In this document: positions 21,887 through 34,795 of the stretch, piece by piece
How positions within the stretch are numbered: the stretch's first letter is position 1
How the letters are laid out: every line of letters begins with the position of its first letter
NCBI RefSeq assembly: GCF_932526225.1
Contig: NC_064047.1
Location: 3,037,501 to 3,101,500 of the forward strand
DNA: 64,000 bases
DNA from: Nematostella vectensis
Lineage: Eukaryota > Cnidaria > Anthozoa > Actiniaria > Edwardsiidae
Direction: 5' to 3'
Notes under the pieces: generated by a model
Told to the model about the DNA's origin: nothing
Databases searched by the model: none
Seen by the model: the letters and a program-made list of their open reading frames with translations, nothing else
Translations under genes and position numbers: made by a program

Positions 21887-24800
21887 CTACTGCAGCATAT
21901 CACGGTAAACCTGTGGTTGCTTTTTCTCGAGAACATTTTCACACGCATGCGCAACACGTAGCATCTTGTGCTCCTGCCACCATCCGCTCATCACCTGAAG
22001 GCTGATGGGTAGGCCGTTGCCATCGTAACCAACGGGCAAGGTCATGCAAGGAACGCCTGTCAGATTGCCCAGCTGCATGAACCTGGAGAAACGACAAAGA
22101 TGAGAAGCGAAAAAACCCCCCAATCAAAATCAGACCTTATGATTTCCATTGCGGCTTTCAATATTCTGCAAAACGTGTCCGACTGCTGAACCAATCGCTA
22201 AACTCTCAATCGCTAACTCACTCTCTCTCGATAGCTCAGTGGTACGGGCTTCGCTTCTCAAGCAAGAGGACCAGGGTACGAACCCAGGTCAGCTCAACTT
22301 GGGATTTTTTCAGAGGTGTAAAAAACCTGGCTCTCTACATTGGTGACTGTGTATCCCTCGTGGCTCGGATGACTACGTTAAATGGCGGTCCCGTCTCACA
22401 AAAACCTAGCTAACCAACCTGTTATTTTGGGACGTTAAAGAACCAATGAAGAAGGCAGAGTCCATCAGAGACCGTCATTCAAACCAACGTAATTACATTT
22501 GGTGCCTTTTGATTGGATATGGCATGATTGGAAACCATTTCAGTGCTTGGCAATGAAAACTCTTTTAAGGTTTTCAGTGACGAAAGCCAGAAGACGAGGG
22601 GACGACTTAACCGTTGGAGATCGTCGGCTGAAGCTTGTTGAACATTGGAACCAACAGTAAGGTGATGGCTCGTTACTATCCTAGCCCCCTTCCCCCTCCC
22701 TCTCTCACCTCATCATCGCAGACATCTGAGGTGTGTTTGCTTCACCGTGCGAAATTGCACCGCTAGGAATCTTGGGAACTTTTATACCTAACGCTGTGAA
22801 GGTGAACATGAAAGATACAAGTGAGTTGATGCGTGTGCTAGTATAAAGGTGATCTCGCTTTACATTTAAAGTCCTTTAAACCAGATAGTTAGCTTTAAGC
22901 TTTATCGCAATGAAGCAAAAAGCTTCAAAAAAGATGTAATCCAGTATGCCATTCTGGTAAACGGCCGGTTGAGTACCTGGTGTAATTATGCAGTCGATTT
23001 TCTGTTCTTGGAAAAAGTCTTCCAGGAACTGCATCATTCGGGTTCTCTGCTTCTGAGCCTAAAGAATTAGAAGCGGGATTCAGTTGTCTCTCCAAAACAC
23101 AAGCGCGCACTTTACTCATCGCCTCGCGCAGCCAAAAAAATAACAGTTGAAGCGAGTGCGTCCGGTCGACCTTTTTGAGTTTTTGGCTTTGCGAGGCAGT
23201 GAGCAAAGTGTGCCGAGATTTAGAGCAGTTCTGTCCTGGCTTTTCAAAGAGGTTCTAGAACCGCCCCGGAATCCAAAAGAACGGCGAACGAATGCCGACG
23301 GCGGGACGGGGGACGGCCTTTCCGCTCGGCCTATTTTAGAAGCCTGGGAGCGACAAATTCTGACTACCAGGTAACTCGTCAGAGGTGATGATATAATTGG
23401 GTCATTGTTATCACCTGGTAGTAGTCAAAGGCTGTCAGCATTCGACCGAGAGAAAGTGACATCACTGTGTCTGGATTCTACAAAGAAGAGAGATATGAAA
23501 AAAAAATTCTATGGAAAAATAACAAAAACAATACGTCACGTATAAATCATAGATAAAGCAATGTAAAATCATGAATAAATTTTGTGACCAAGGGAAGATA
23601 AATCACAGTAAAGCAAAATCATGGACAACTATTCATGGCAGAAAGACCAATAGTAAATGATAGGGTATAAGAAGGAAAACCTATAAGAGGTCGCCGAAAA
23701 AGTCAGTTCTGGTAAAATCGTAAAAGGTACATCATAGCAAATTATAAATAAAAAAAAACCGATAACTGAGGTTATCGCATGCTTATTGACTAATTTTCCT
23801 GAGGCATTGTTCCATAACTAGCTCTACGGCAGGTGACTTCGTAGCGTTGCTTCTGCGCACGCTCACCATGTCGTAGTAGTGTTTCTTGTAAAATGGCTCC
23901 ATCCCTGTGGCGAATTCCGTCAGGATTGTAACGATGTGTGCGACACGCGCTTCCTTGAGAAACAGTACAACGGCATGTGACACATTAGACACATAAATAT
24001 ATTTAAAATATAAGACATTGGAACACATTAAAATCAGAAACAGAGACACTGAACACACTAGAATCTGGAGCAAACAAGAGAGTGAAACGCGTTGAATGTT
24101 GGGCATGTTAGACACAGAAACTTACTGGACAATGGAAGATATAAAACACTGGAACAAATTAGACCCAGAAACAGACACTATTCAACTCGGTTGATTTGTT
24201 TTCTTATCATAGCCAATTCCTAACGTCTTGCACGCTTTACTTACCTCTAGCTCAGGTATCTGTATGCTGACGACAGTCGCACCACGCGACTCGAGGTATC
24301 GCAGAGCTAAAAACAGAAGACACAGGTGAATGTGGTATTTGGCTAGGATGACAAAGGAGGAGACACTTTGAGCTCCCTTTGATTCTGGTTAGTATAGTCT
24401 AGTCTATAAAAGAATCCGTTAAAAGGGCGTGGTATCACACAGAAATCTATAGAAATAACAAATGAGGTAATCGAAATAAGCATGGACAAGTTCTTTGAAA
24501 AACGTACACGTGATTCACTAGTTTGCTAATACGCATGCGCACTTTTTCCAATTAGACAACATTGTATAACGGTGGAACAAGTGATCACGGATATAAGGGC
24601 TGCCCTCGCCCAGAATAGTGGTAAATAAGTTAATAATAGATTTAACAGCATTAATGTAGATCAATATGGTTCTTAGTCTCTACTATTTACTGGATGTAAT
24701 AGGTCCTCAGAGGGTGGCTTCAAATAAAGTGCTCCCTTGTGAATACTGTTAGCAACATGATAGCAACAGGCGGTCCGAACACAAACCACCGCTATGATAC

Positions 24801-27800
24801 CCAACACATATTCCCGAAGTTCTTGGGGTTATCCTCCCATATCCTTTGGCATACCTCATTCATTAGTGATGTGTGCTAAACGTTAAGAGTTTGTTTACCA
24901 TCTTAGTAACGCCCATGGCCATTTTCATTAGTGGAAGATGACTCAAGAATCTGAATGGGGAATTTCAATGTGTTCTTTTTATGTGCCTCGTACGTTTGAG
25001 TGAGCAAAAGGATTAGGCTTTGAGCAAGTGAGTTAAAGAGTTCGTTTACCTTCTTGACAACACCCAAACACCTCTTTATCTGTGTCCTGAAAAACATATC
25101 ACAATATAAGTAGGTTTAAAGAGGGGAGAGAGCTCATGTTGAAACTTAAGAGCAAACTATATTTCGCTATTCTTGTATGAGATTAGATATAAGTTCGAGT
25201 GATATTTCATATAAATTTGACAATTAAATGATTATGTACCTCAAAAAACCTCCAGTCGACAGCTATGGTAACTCCGTCCATATTGGTTTGCTCAAAGTCT
25301 TGCAGTGATACGACAGGCTGGTTTAAACCTGATACAAAGCAGCATGATAAAAGATTAGGCTACTATACCAAATCATTTTTGTGTGTTTCTAGTCCATCTG
25401 AATACATTATTCACACATTTTCGACACCATTTCTCTACTGAAGTTTTCCGTAAAAATCTACTCAATCTCGATTTTGTTGTCAGCGAGCTGTTATTCATCA
25501 GAGTAATCAAGCTTTGTGTTGAGTTTCGTTATTATGCGATGTGGTCTCGCCACTGTACACTTTGATTACTACCCATACAATAAACTTCATAACAAAAGAA
25601 AATTCCACGCAGTGAGTGGACTTCACTCACTAATTTTCCACGCAGTTAAAGTGCGTGGACCCCACTCAGAATCCATCTAGGAAAATGTTAAAATACTTTC
25701 AATCTGTACTCTAGGTATATCAAAAGTATTTTAGTTTGTCTTGTTACATACTCTTGTGATTTCGTACATTTCTTACTTCATTACTTACTCATTGTATCTT
25801 GAGGATCTGGGCCCGCGAGATAGGCTGGAATCAAGAAAAACAGCAGCAGTCACATGATGCCTGAGCACCCAACAATGTTTCTTTAAGGGCGTGTGGTACA
25901 CGAAAGCTAGACAGAATGCTTAAGGGTGCACGAAAAATAGACAGGATGCTTCAGGGTGCACAAAAGCTAGACAGGATGCTTCGGGATGCACAAAAGCTAG
26001 ACAGGATGCTTCGGGGTGCGCAAAAGCTAGACAGGATGCTTCGAGATGCGCAAAAGCTAGACAGGATGCTTCGGGATGCGCAAAAGCTAACTAGGATGCT
26101 TCGGGATGCGCAAAAGCTAGACAGGATGCTTCGGGTGCGCAAAAGGTAGACAGGATGCTTCGGGGTGCGCAAAAGCTAGACAGGATGCTTCGGGGTGCGC
26201 AAAAGCTAGACAGGATGCTTCGGGATGCACAAAAGCTAGACAGGATGCTTCGGGATGCACAAAAGCTAGACAGGATGCTTCAGGGCTTAATGGTGCGCAA
26301 AAGCTAGACAGGATGCTTCAGTATTGAGGATTCGGAAATAAGCTTCAGGGTGCGCAAAAGCTAGACAGGATGCTTCAGTATTGAGGATTCGGAAATAAGC
26401 TTCATGGTGCGCAAAAGCTAGACAGGATGCTTCAGTATTGAGGATTCGGAAATAAGCTTCAGGGTGCGCAAAAGCTAGACAGGATGCTTCAGCATTGAGG
26501 ATTCGGAAATAAGCTTCAGGGTGCGCAAACGCTAGACAAAATGCTTCAGGATTGAAGATTCGTAAATAAGCTTCAGGGTGCACAAAAGCTAGACAGGATG
26601 CTTCGGGATGCACAAAAGCTAGACAGGATGCTTCGGGATGCGCAAAAGCTAGACAGGATGTTTCAGGGTGCGCAAAAGCTAGATAGGATGGTTCAGGGTG
26701 CGCAAAAGCTAGACAGGATGGTTCAGGGTGCGCAAAAGCTAGATAGTAATGTTCAGGGTGCGCAAAAGCTAGGCAGGATGCTTCGGGATGCACAAAAGAT
26801 AGACAGGATGCTTCGGAGTGCGCAAAAGATAGACAGGATGCTTTAGCATTGAGGATTCGGAAATATGCTTCAGGGTGCGCAAACGCTAGACAAAATGCTT
26901 CAGCATTGAGGATTTGGAAATAAGCTTCAGGGTGCGCAAACGCTAGACAAAATGCTTCAGGATTGAAGATTCGGAAATAAGCTTCAGGGTGCGCAAAAGC
27001 TAGACAAACATTTTCAAGATGGCTGCAAACAAACTTCGCCCGCCCGCCAAAGGAGATACTTTTGTGCTTGGACCCATTCAATATAATGGCAGGAAAACAG
27101 ATTTTTATGTGGCGAAGCAAGTCTACAAGTGTGTAATAAAGTAAAATGCAGACGTTGTACAGCATGGACAACTAGCAAAAATTATTTAAGTATTACGTTC
27201 GCCACGCACATATTACCGTAAGTTATAGCCGCATCTCTCACAGAATTGCATATAGGACCTGAGAAACAATACAGCGTGTAACAAGGTAAAATTAGCATTG
27301 AGGATTCGGAAATAACATTAGTTCAGTAATTTCCAAAAAATTAAATGGTTCACATCTACAAGATCTCCAGGAGCACAAATATAACATGTTCAAAATTCAT
27401 TCAGTGATAAGGACAAAAAGCGTTACATTCATTCAGTGATCAGGACACAAGCCTAACATGTTTATCAAGGCGGTACATTCATTCAGTGATCAGTACACAA
27501 GCCTAACATGTTAAAAATCAAGGCTGTATTCATTCAGTGATCAGGACACAAACCTATCATGATCATCAAGGCTGTACATTCATTCAGTGATCAGTACACA
27601 GGCCTAACATGTTAAAAATAAGGCGGTACATTCATTCAGTGGACTTCCTACCTGCATGGCCCACAGAGCCACTTAGTGACAAATCAGTTAAACCAGCTTT
27701 GGTGATCCGATTAAATGTCGCTAATAGGACAACAGAAAGAGAGAATGTTAGGAATGTTAACACAAGATGGTGTCAAAGTATAATGTGATAATTAAAATGA

Positions 27801-28235
27801 GAGAGTGATGCAAAAATAACAATCTAAAATCTGTAAATAATATATAATAATCATTATGATTATTATCACTACTATTGCCAGCATTATCACAATCACCGTG
27901 ACCATCACCACATTATCATTATCTTCCTCCACCACCATGATTATCATTATTAGTATTACCATCACCACCACCACCACCATCATCATCATCATCCAGATCA
28001 TCATCATCATCATAATCGCCACCACCACTACCACGGACATCATCATCCAGATCATCATTATCATATTTATTATCCTTATCATCATTAGCACAATCACCAT
28101 CATCATCATCGCCACCACCACCATCATCATCATCATATTTATTATTTTTATCATCATTAGCACAATCAAAATCATCGCCACCACCATCATCATCATCATC
28201 ATCATATTTATTATTTTTATCATCATTAGCACAAT

Positions 28236-28267
<32 letters not shown>

Positions 28268-30488
28268 TTAATTATCTTTGCCATCATTAGCACAAACACC
28301 ATCAGCATCACCACCACCATTATCATCATTGTTATCAACATCACCATCATCATCATCATATTTATTATCTTTATCATCATAGCACAATCACCATCATCAT
28401 CACCACATTATCTCCATCTCCATCACCACCATCATCATCATTGTCATTGCCATCACCATCACCACCATCATCATTACCACAATCAGCATCATCAACATCT
28501 TCTTAATTATCTTTATCATCATCATCATTATGTCATCATCATCATCAGACTTACCTTTTACACCCACCACTCCGCATGCTGACGAGGGTATGCGGATAGA
28601 CCCACCACCATCTGTACCAAGCCCAACCACACACAATCCTTGGAATCAGGGCAAAACATACTAGTAAGAAAATTATACTAGTACATACTAGTAGGAAGAT
28701 TATTGCATGAGCTCATGAATATGAACTTGACTTCTAAAGAAAAGATGGTCCACTTTGAGTGTCACTGTCCTCTTACCAGATTACAAAGCCTTAAAAGTCA
28801 CCCATTTCTATAAGCTATTCCAATACTGAACTTTGCAAATTAGGTTTCAATAAAACTTTTCATCTGAGGATGTCATTACGTTATTCAGTTCACAATTCGA
28901 AAATGAAATTAAAACAACAATGAAGGTGTCTTACTTTTGCGCTAAAATACCACAGGACACCCATTATCTAGAAATCTTCCCATTCACCCTGTATGGTATT
29001 GTAAGAACACCTGCATCATTATCACAGACACTCCTAATAGTCCAACTCAACTTACTGTAGCATTATCCCCATAATTACCCTCCCGTCCTCACCCCTGCCA
29101 CCAGCCTCTACCTGTATCCAAACCATTATCCCCCTTTTTAAGCCCCCCCCCCTTCTCCCCAAGTGCCATGGTACGGATACCAGCTTTTAACCAAAAACTT
29201 CTTCAAATTCCTGTTCCTGGTAGTACATGCCTGCAGCAACTGCAGCCGCAGATCCGCTTGAGCTGCCGCCCGTATAGTGATGAACATTGTGGGGATTTCT
29301 TGGAGTGCCATGCAGTCTAAAAATATTTGACATATGATAACCAGTCTTAATCATCACTATCAATATTGTCATCATCATCATCACTATGATTATCAACATT
29401 GTCATCATCATCATCACTATCATTATCAACATTGTCATCATCATCATCACTATCATTATCAACATTGTGATCATCATCATCACTATCCTCATCAACATTG
29501 TCATCATCATCATCACTATCATTATCAACATTGTCATCATCATCATCATCACTATCATTATCAACATTGTCATCATCATCATCACTATCATTATCAACAT
29601 TGTCATCATCATCATAACTATCCTTATCAACATTGTCATTATCATCATCACTATCCTCATCAACATTGTCATCATCATCATCATCATCACTATCATTATC
29701 AACATTGTCATCATCATCATCACTATCATTATCAACATTGTCATCATCATCATCACTATCATTATCAACATTGTCATCATCATCATCACTATCATTATCA
29801 ACATTGTCATCATCATCATAACTATCCTTATCAACATTGTCATTATCATCATCACTATCCTCATCAACATTGTCATCATCATCATCATCATCACTACCAT
29901 CATCAACATTGTCATCATCATCATCATCATCACTACCATCATCAACATTGTCATCATCATCACTATCCTCATCAACATTGTCATCATCATCATCATCATC
30001 AACAACATTGTCATCATCATTATCACTATCCTCATCAACATTGTCATCATCATCATCACTATCCTCATCAACATTGTCATCATCATCATCACTATTCTCA
30101 TTAACATTGTCATCATCATCATCACTACCATCATCAACATTGTCATCATCATTACTATTCTCATCAACATTGTCATCATCATCACTATCCTCATCAACAT
30201 TGTCATTATCATCATCACACTATCCTTATCAACATTGTCATCATTATTACCATCATCACTATCACCATCAACATAGTCATCCATCACTATCATCATCAAC
30301 ATTGTAATCATCATCACTATCCTCATCAACATTGTCATCATCATCATCACCAACATTGTCATCATTATCATCATCATCACTATCACCATCGACATAGTCA
30401 TCATCTATCAGTATCATCATCAACATTGTAATCATCATCACTATCCTCATCAACATTGTAATCATCATCACTATCCTCATCAACATTG

Positions 30489-30519
<31 letters not shown>

Positions 30520-33500
30520 TATCATCATCATCACTATCCTCATCAACATTGTCATCACTATCATCATCACTATCCTCATCAACATTGTCATCATTATCAT
30601 CATCATCATCATCATCATCATCATTATCATCATCATCACTATCCTCATCAACATTGTCATCACCATCATCATCATCATCATCATCATTATCATCATCATC
30701 ACTATCCTCATCAACATTGTCATCATCATCATCATCATCAACATTGTCATCATCATCATCATGATCATTATCATCATCATCATCATCATCATTATCATCA
30801 TCATCACTATCCTCATCAACATTGTCATCACCATCATCATCACTATCCTCATCAACATTGTCACCATCATCATCACTATCACCATCTCACCTATTGACGT
30901 TGCTGCCAGTCACACCTATGCCAATCTCGTGCATGTTTGTCATGCCAATAATGACAGCTCCACCATCCCGTAATTTCTTGACAACAACTGCATCTCTATC
31001 ACAAGGTTTATCACCCATGAAAGTTGTCCCCTCACGACGACGGTATGAGACCTTTAAAATAGCAGAAGAGATCTCAGTAAGTCTGGAAGTGTGAGTCAGC
31101 TAATTCAGATATGTGGCCATCTTGTGTTAGGATGCTATTCTTTAAAACTAAGAGAGAAGGTCAGATATTGTGCCAATCCTGAGTGAGTCTTTAAAAAAAC
31201 TGCAGCAAAAAAGCTATTACGGTAGCACAATAAATGCTATTGCCTCACAATAACTGGAATTTTACAATTAAAGCTGTACTATACTTTTGTTAGGATTTTA
31301 TATAGAATATTCATATCAGACTTTTTTTTTATATTTAAAATAAAACAAAGATGATATTGGGTAAATTGGACCCCGGGATTTTACATACCACACTGTACTC
31401 CTCTTTGAAAGCCACAGGAATTCCATCAAATATGGAAAGACTTTTTCCTTGAGCATATCGCTCCGTAGAAGCCTTGGCCAGCTAGCAGGAGAGATATTTT
31501 TACAGGGGAGATTCAGATTTAGACTCAGTTTATTTCCAAACTAAGATCACAAAACAAAACGTACAAAACAACTACTTGCAATAAAGAAACTCACAGAAAA
31601 AACACTTACAGTGCATATCTTCTAGTGGTCGAGGACACCCTTATTTTTGTGATGTTGTTGACTATAATGCTAGTGATACCACTGTTTATAAGACGTATGT
31701 CCTCACTAGATTTTAGTTTATAGGAAATATATTCCTTTCCGTGTGAGGTTAGATCTGGACTGACAGCTATCATAATCTCCTTGTCATCATAACTCTCAGA
31801 GTATTCAATGATGGAGATAATTGACATTACTTTGGTCTGTAGCCCGGATCTGTAGCCAGGGGATGGGTGCAGTAATAGAAATCATATGGAAAAAGTAAAA
31901 AACAACATTATTCGATCTCCTTTTTATAAGAAATGGCCACATTTTGGTGGCTGTGTGGAGTGCAACATGCACTCCCTAGGTACCCCCCCTAAGTAAAGCC
32001 TGTCAAATACATTCTAACCTTTAGCACTTCTTCCCTGTGGCACTGTGTGATTGCCAGTAAGGGTGGGTTCATGGCATCAAACTCTCTCATGGCATCAAGG
32101 ATCCTCTGAACAACCTCAAGAGGAGTTGTTTTACCAGACCTAAATGATAGAGACCGTTTTTTTTATGAGAATAGCACGTAGATGCCAGATACAAGATGCC
32201 AGAGCAGTTTCTATTTCAGGAAGAATTGGAGTTAAATGTGCTGCACAGCATCTGGGGGCTCGTAAGGAAAATGGAAACTAACTACAGGTATATCGTCCAC
32301 TGTGCCTCCATAAATTCCATAAAAATGATTAAAATCCTCCCTTGACATTACCTGAAGGCAGAAATGAGATCTGAAATCGTGACATACTGAAAAGAGCCAT
32401 TCCTTGCTTTGCTAAAAAAGAAAAACATTTATTAGCACTTTTAAGTGATTAAAATCAAATTCCAGTGTTTTCTTAGTTGTAATAGTCAGGCAATTATTGA
32501 TCACAGGAAATCTGTTTTTAAAACTGTGTTAACCTTGGTTTAATGAGTCCCTCCAACTCAACCTGTCTGTCTTCTACTGGTACAGGTTTCCACGATGGCA
32601 ATGGTACTGGGATCACAGTTGGGAAGTCAGGAATTTCAATTTCTCTCAGTAGGGTAAGATTTGTTTTTCTGCAATGAGAAGACAAACACTATTGAGAACC
32701 AAAAAGCATTGATACTTGTAAAAAGATGATTAAAAAATGAAAAAAAAAATACTTTGCAATCAATATATGTCATCCTGCACCTGGTAAGGAACTGTAAAAT
32801 CAATATATGTCATCCTGCACCTGGTAAGGAGCTGTAAAATCAACTCAAGCATATTCTGAGACAAGGCTGTATCATGATTGTAAATTACCTCATTGTTGAC
32901 CAAGCAAGTATGGACTTTAATCCCTGAAAGGGAGAGAATATTGAATTAGAAATAATACCTGTTCTTTTGACATCTAGCAGAAAGGAAGGGACATAAACTC
33001 TCAATGTTTTGTAGAGTCACGGTTCTACAACTTTTTTCAATCTCAAATTTTGTAATCCATGATTTTATATCCCTAATTTTCCATGTTCATAATACCATAA
33101 AGCTACCTTTTCCACAACTTACAGTTCTAGGAAGCCATTTAAGAATTCTCATGATTATCCCACTGAATCTTGGCACATTCTGTGAATTGTATGAAGTATA
33201 ATATGATGAACTCTTTTGTTCTATCCATCAAAGATTCAAAGAATTCAAATGCTTATTAGTAGACATTTCAATGGATTACAAATTGTACATACTGCAATGG
33301 TAAGGTTATATTCAACTAGTAGACATTTCAATGGATTACAAATTGTACATACTGCAATGGTAAGGTTATATTCAACTGGTAGACATTTGAATGGATTACA
33401 AATTGTACATACTGCAATGGTAAGGTTATATTCAACTGGTAGACATTTCAATGGATTACAAATTGTACATACTGCAATGGTAAGGTTATATTCAACTGGT

Positions 33501-34453
33501 AGACATTTGAATGGATTACAAATTGTACATACTGCAATGGTAAGGTTATATTCAACTAGTAGACATTTGAATGGATTAAAAATTGTACATACTGCAATGG
33601 TAAGGTTATATTCAACTGGTAGACATTTGAATGGATTACAAATTGTACATACTGCAATGGTAAGGTTATATTCAACTGGTAGACATTTCAATGGATTACA
33701 AATTGTACATACTGCAATGGTAAGGTTATATTCAACTAGTAGACATTTGAATGGATTACAAATTGTACATACTGCAATGGTAAGGTTATATTCAACTGGT
33801 AGACATTTCAATGGATTACAAATTGTACATACTGCAATGGTAAGGTTATATTCAACTGGTAGACATTTGAATGGATTACAAATTGTACATACTGCAATGG
33901 TAAGGTTATATTCAACTAGTAGACATTTGAATGGATTACAAATTGTACATACTGCAATGGTAAGGTTATATTCAACTGGTAGACATTTGAATGGATTACA
34001 AATTGTACATACTGCAATGGTAAGGTTATATTCAACTAGTAGACATTTGAATGGATTACAAATTGTACATACTGCAATGGTAAGGTTATATTCAACTGGT
34101 AGACATTTGAATGGATTACAAATTGTACATACTGCAATGGTAAGGTTATATTCAACTGGTAGACATTTCAATGGATTACAAATTGTACATACTGCAATGG
34201 TAAGGTTATATTCAACTAGTAGACATTTGAATGGATTACAAATTGTACATACTGCAATGGTAAGGTTATATTCAACTGGTAGACATTTCAATGGATTACA
34301 AATTGTACATACTGCAATGGTAAGGTTATATTCAACTGGTTCTTCTGCCTTCCTTGGTTTCCTGACTTGATACTTCTTGTTACCAGGCAGCAAGATATCC
34401 AGGATAAACCAAATTGTGCTGAGCCCGGCAACCACACTAGCTTCTAGCAGCAT
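21887..34453 (-). CDS. FAAH-like membrane-anchored amidase (amidase signature family)
   Basis: Expected to hydrolyse fatty acid amides or related amides at a membrane. Twenty exons, read leftwards: 34453-34313, 32923-32889, 32668-32534, 32411-32352, 32139-32019, 31481-31389, 31051-30891, 29316-29231, 28638-28555, 27720-27652, 27258-27217, 25824-25789, 25328-25240, 25086-25050, 24306-24245, 23953-23867, 23477-23415, 23058-22977, 22793-22709, 22082-21887. They sum to 1764 bp, 587 residues. An N-terminal hydrophobic segment (VVAGLSTIWFILDIL) should anchor it. The catalytic triad is visible: Lys about 190 (VAFKEEY), cis-Ser about 267-268 (TGGSSSGSAAA) and nucleophile Ser about 291 (GTDGGGSIRIPSS). 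The sequence resembles the plant-type FAAH branch more than mammalian FAAH1. The exon 8 donor is GC, not GT. The exon 1 donor could be any of 18 in-frame copies in a 60-bp repeat, so N-terminal length may vary. The exon 16 donor (ATG|GTGAGC) was chosen by phase. Confidence 0.9.
22215..22450 (+). mobile_element. tRNA-derived SINE in the last amidase intron
   Basis: The head looks like a tRNA with an A box (TAGCTCAGTGG, 22232-22242) and a B box (GGTACGAACCC, 22275-22285). An unrelated body follows, ending near GGGACGTTAAAGAACCAAT, a tail type seen in invertebrate SINEs. The cloverleaf is not intact, so this is not called a tRNA gene. Confidence 0.7.
25915..27005. repeat. 30-bp minisatellite with a 60-bp higher-order form, in an amidase intron
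   Basis: The basic unit has GGATGCTTCGGGATGCGCAA then AAGCTAGACA. In 26290-26580 and 26830-27000 it alternates with a block containing GCATTGAGGATTCGGAAATA, giving roughly 60-bp units. About thirty basic units in all. It lies between the exons at 27217 and 25824. Long frames on both strands are repeat artefacts, because the unit length is a multiple of three. Confidence 0.95.
27410..27645. repeat. About 55-bp minisatellite in an amidase intron
   Basis: About five copies of CATTCATTCAGTGATCAGGA followed by CACAAGCCTAACATG and a short spacer. The array stops directly next to the donor of the exon at 27720-27652. Confidence 0.85.
27845..28550. repeat. CAT/CAC trinucleotide tract in an amidase intron
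   Basis: Imperfect (CAT)n with interspersed TTTATTATTTTTATCATCA blocks that repeat about every 60 to 70 bp. It lies between the exons at 28555 and 27720 and starts only a few bases beyond the donor at 28554. Confidence 0.95.
29340..30885. repeat. ATC-based minisatellite of about 30 bp, more than forty copies
   Basis: The unit is CATCATCATCACTATCCTCA or close variants followed by TCAACATTGT. The array fills almost the whole intron between the amidase exons at 30891 and 29316, stopping a few bases from each splice site. Long Met/Ile/Val, Ser/Leu or His frames through it are artefacts. Confidence 0.95.
32761..32840. repeat. 40-bp direct tandem duplication
   Basis: Two nearly identical copies of a 40-base unit starting CAATATATGTCATCCTGCAC (32761-32800 and 32801-32840), in an amidase intron. 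Confidence 0.9.
33258..34339. repeat. 60-bp minisatellite, 18 copies, containing the amidase exon 1 donor
   Basis: Eighteen 60-bp units with very few variants (ACTAGT/ACTGGT, CATTTCA/CATTTGA, one ACAAAT/AAAAAT). Read on the minus strand, each unit holds GTTGAATATAACCTTACC, then ATTGCA|GTATGT, so each contains the last eight codons of amidase exon 1 and a good splice donor. The unit is a multiple of three and has no stop, so the coding frame stays open through all copies. The opposite strand is also open. The low divergence implies recent expansion or homogenisation. Confidence 0.97.
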
Positions 34454-34639
34454 CTGTGAGATTGGGAGATTGTATCGTTAGGCTCGTGGCAGTATGAATG
34501 GAGAAGTGTGGGAGAGAGGAGAAGGAGTTTGCTTCTATATATATCTGTGGCATTTGGAGATTAAATTGTAGCAACAATAAGTTAGGGGCATTTGCATGGT
34601 GGGGGCTGGGCAGCCTCTTTTTTTTATAAGAACCCTTTT

Positions 34640-34795
34640 TCAGGCGCGTACACAGGGGGTGCACAAGGTGCGGGCACCCCCCTTGTAGGCAAAAAAGTGG
34701 GTCATTCCTTATTAAGGAATATTGAAATACTATGCTTTTTCCTTATGATACTTTTGACTGTGCACCCCTCTCAGCCAAACCTGGGTACATGCCTG
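34640..34795. repeat. Dispersed repeat family member 2
   Basis: Diverged copy of the element at 12955-13130: GCGTACACAGGGGGTG, CACCCCCCTTG, and a close near AAACCTGGGTACATGC. It is upstream of the amidase start codon. Confidence 0.55.

Noticed and set aside
22230..22300. Functional tRNA gene
   Set aside because: A and B boxes are present, but acceptor and anticodon stems do not form convincingly and a SINE-type body and tail follow.
23783..23866. Read-through extension of amidase exon 16 (VSVRRSNATKSPAVEL and following)
   Set aside because: It ends in a stop and has no family match. Splicing at ATG|GTGAGC joins the conserved next exon in phase.
26287..27171. 294-codon minus-strand repeat protein (SCLAFAHPEA-type repeats)
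   Set aside because: It derives from the 30-bp minisatellite in an amidase intron. Frames on the other strand are equally open.
27792..28380. Met-rich and Asp-rich frames
   Set aside because: CAT repeat in an amidase intron; no conserved sequence.
29187..30404. 405-codon Met/Ile/Val/Leu-rich minus-strand frame and Ser/Leu, Ile/Val, His-rich plus frames
   Set aside because: They run through an ATC-based minisatellite. The absence of stops follows from the repeat composition. Only the small segment near 29231-29316 is a real exon (amidase).
33216..34370. 384-codon plus-strand frame of 20-residue repeats
   Set aside because: It is the complement of the 60-bp minisatellite. It stays open because the unit length is divisible by three. 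No start context, domain or splice structure supports it.
34440..34500. Possible FGF middle-exon remnant (ATCGTTAGGCTCGTG) upstream of the amidase
   Set aside because: Only about 12 bases match, with stops directly beside them in the relevant frame; taken as chance.
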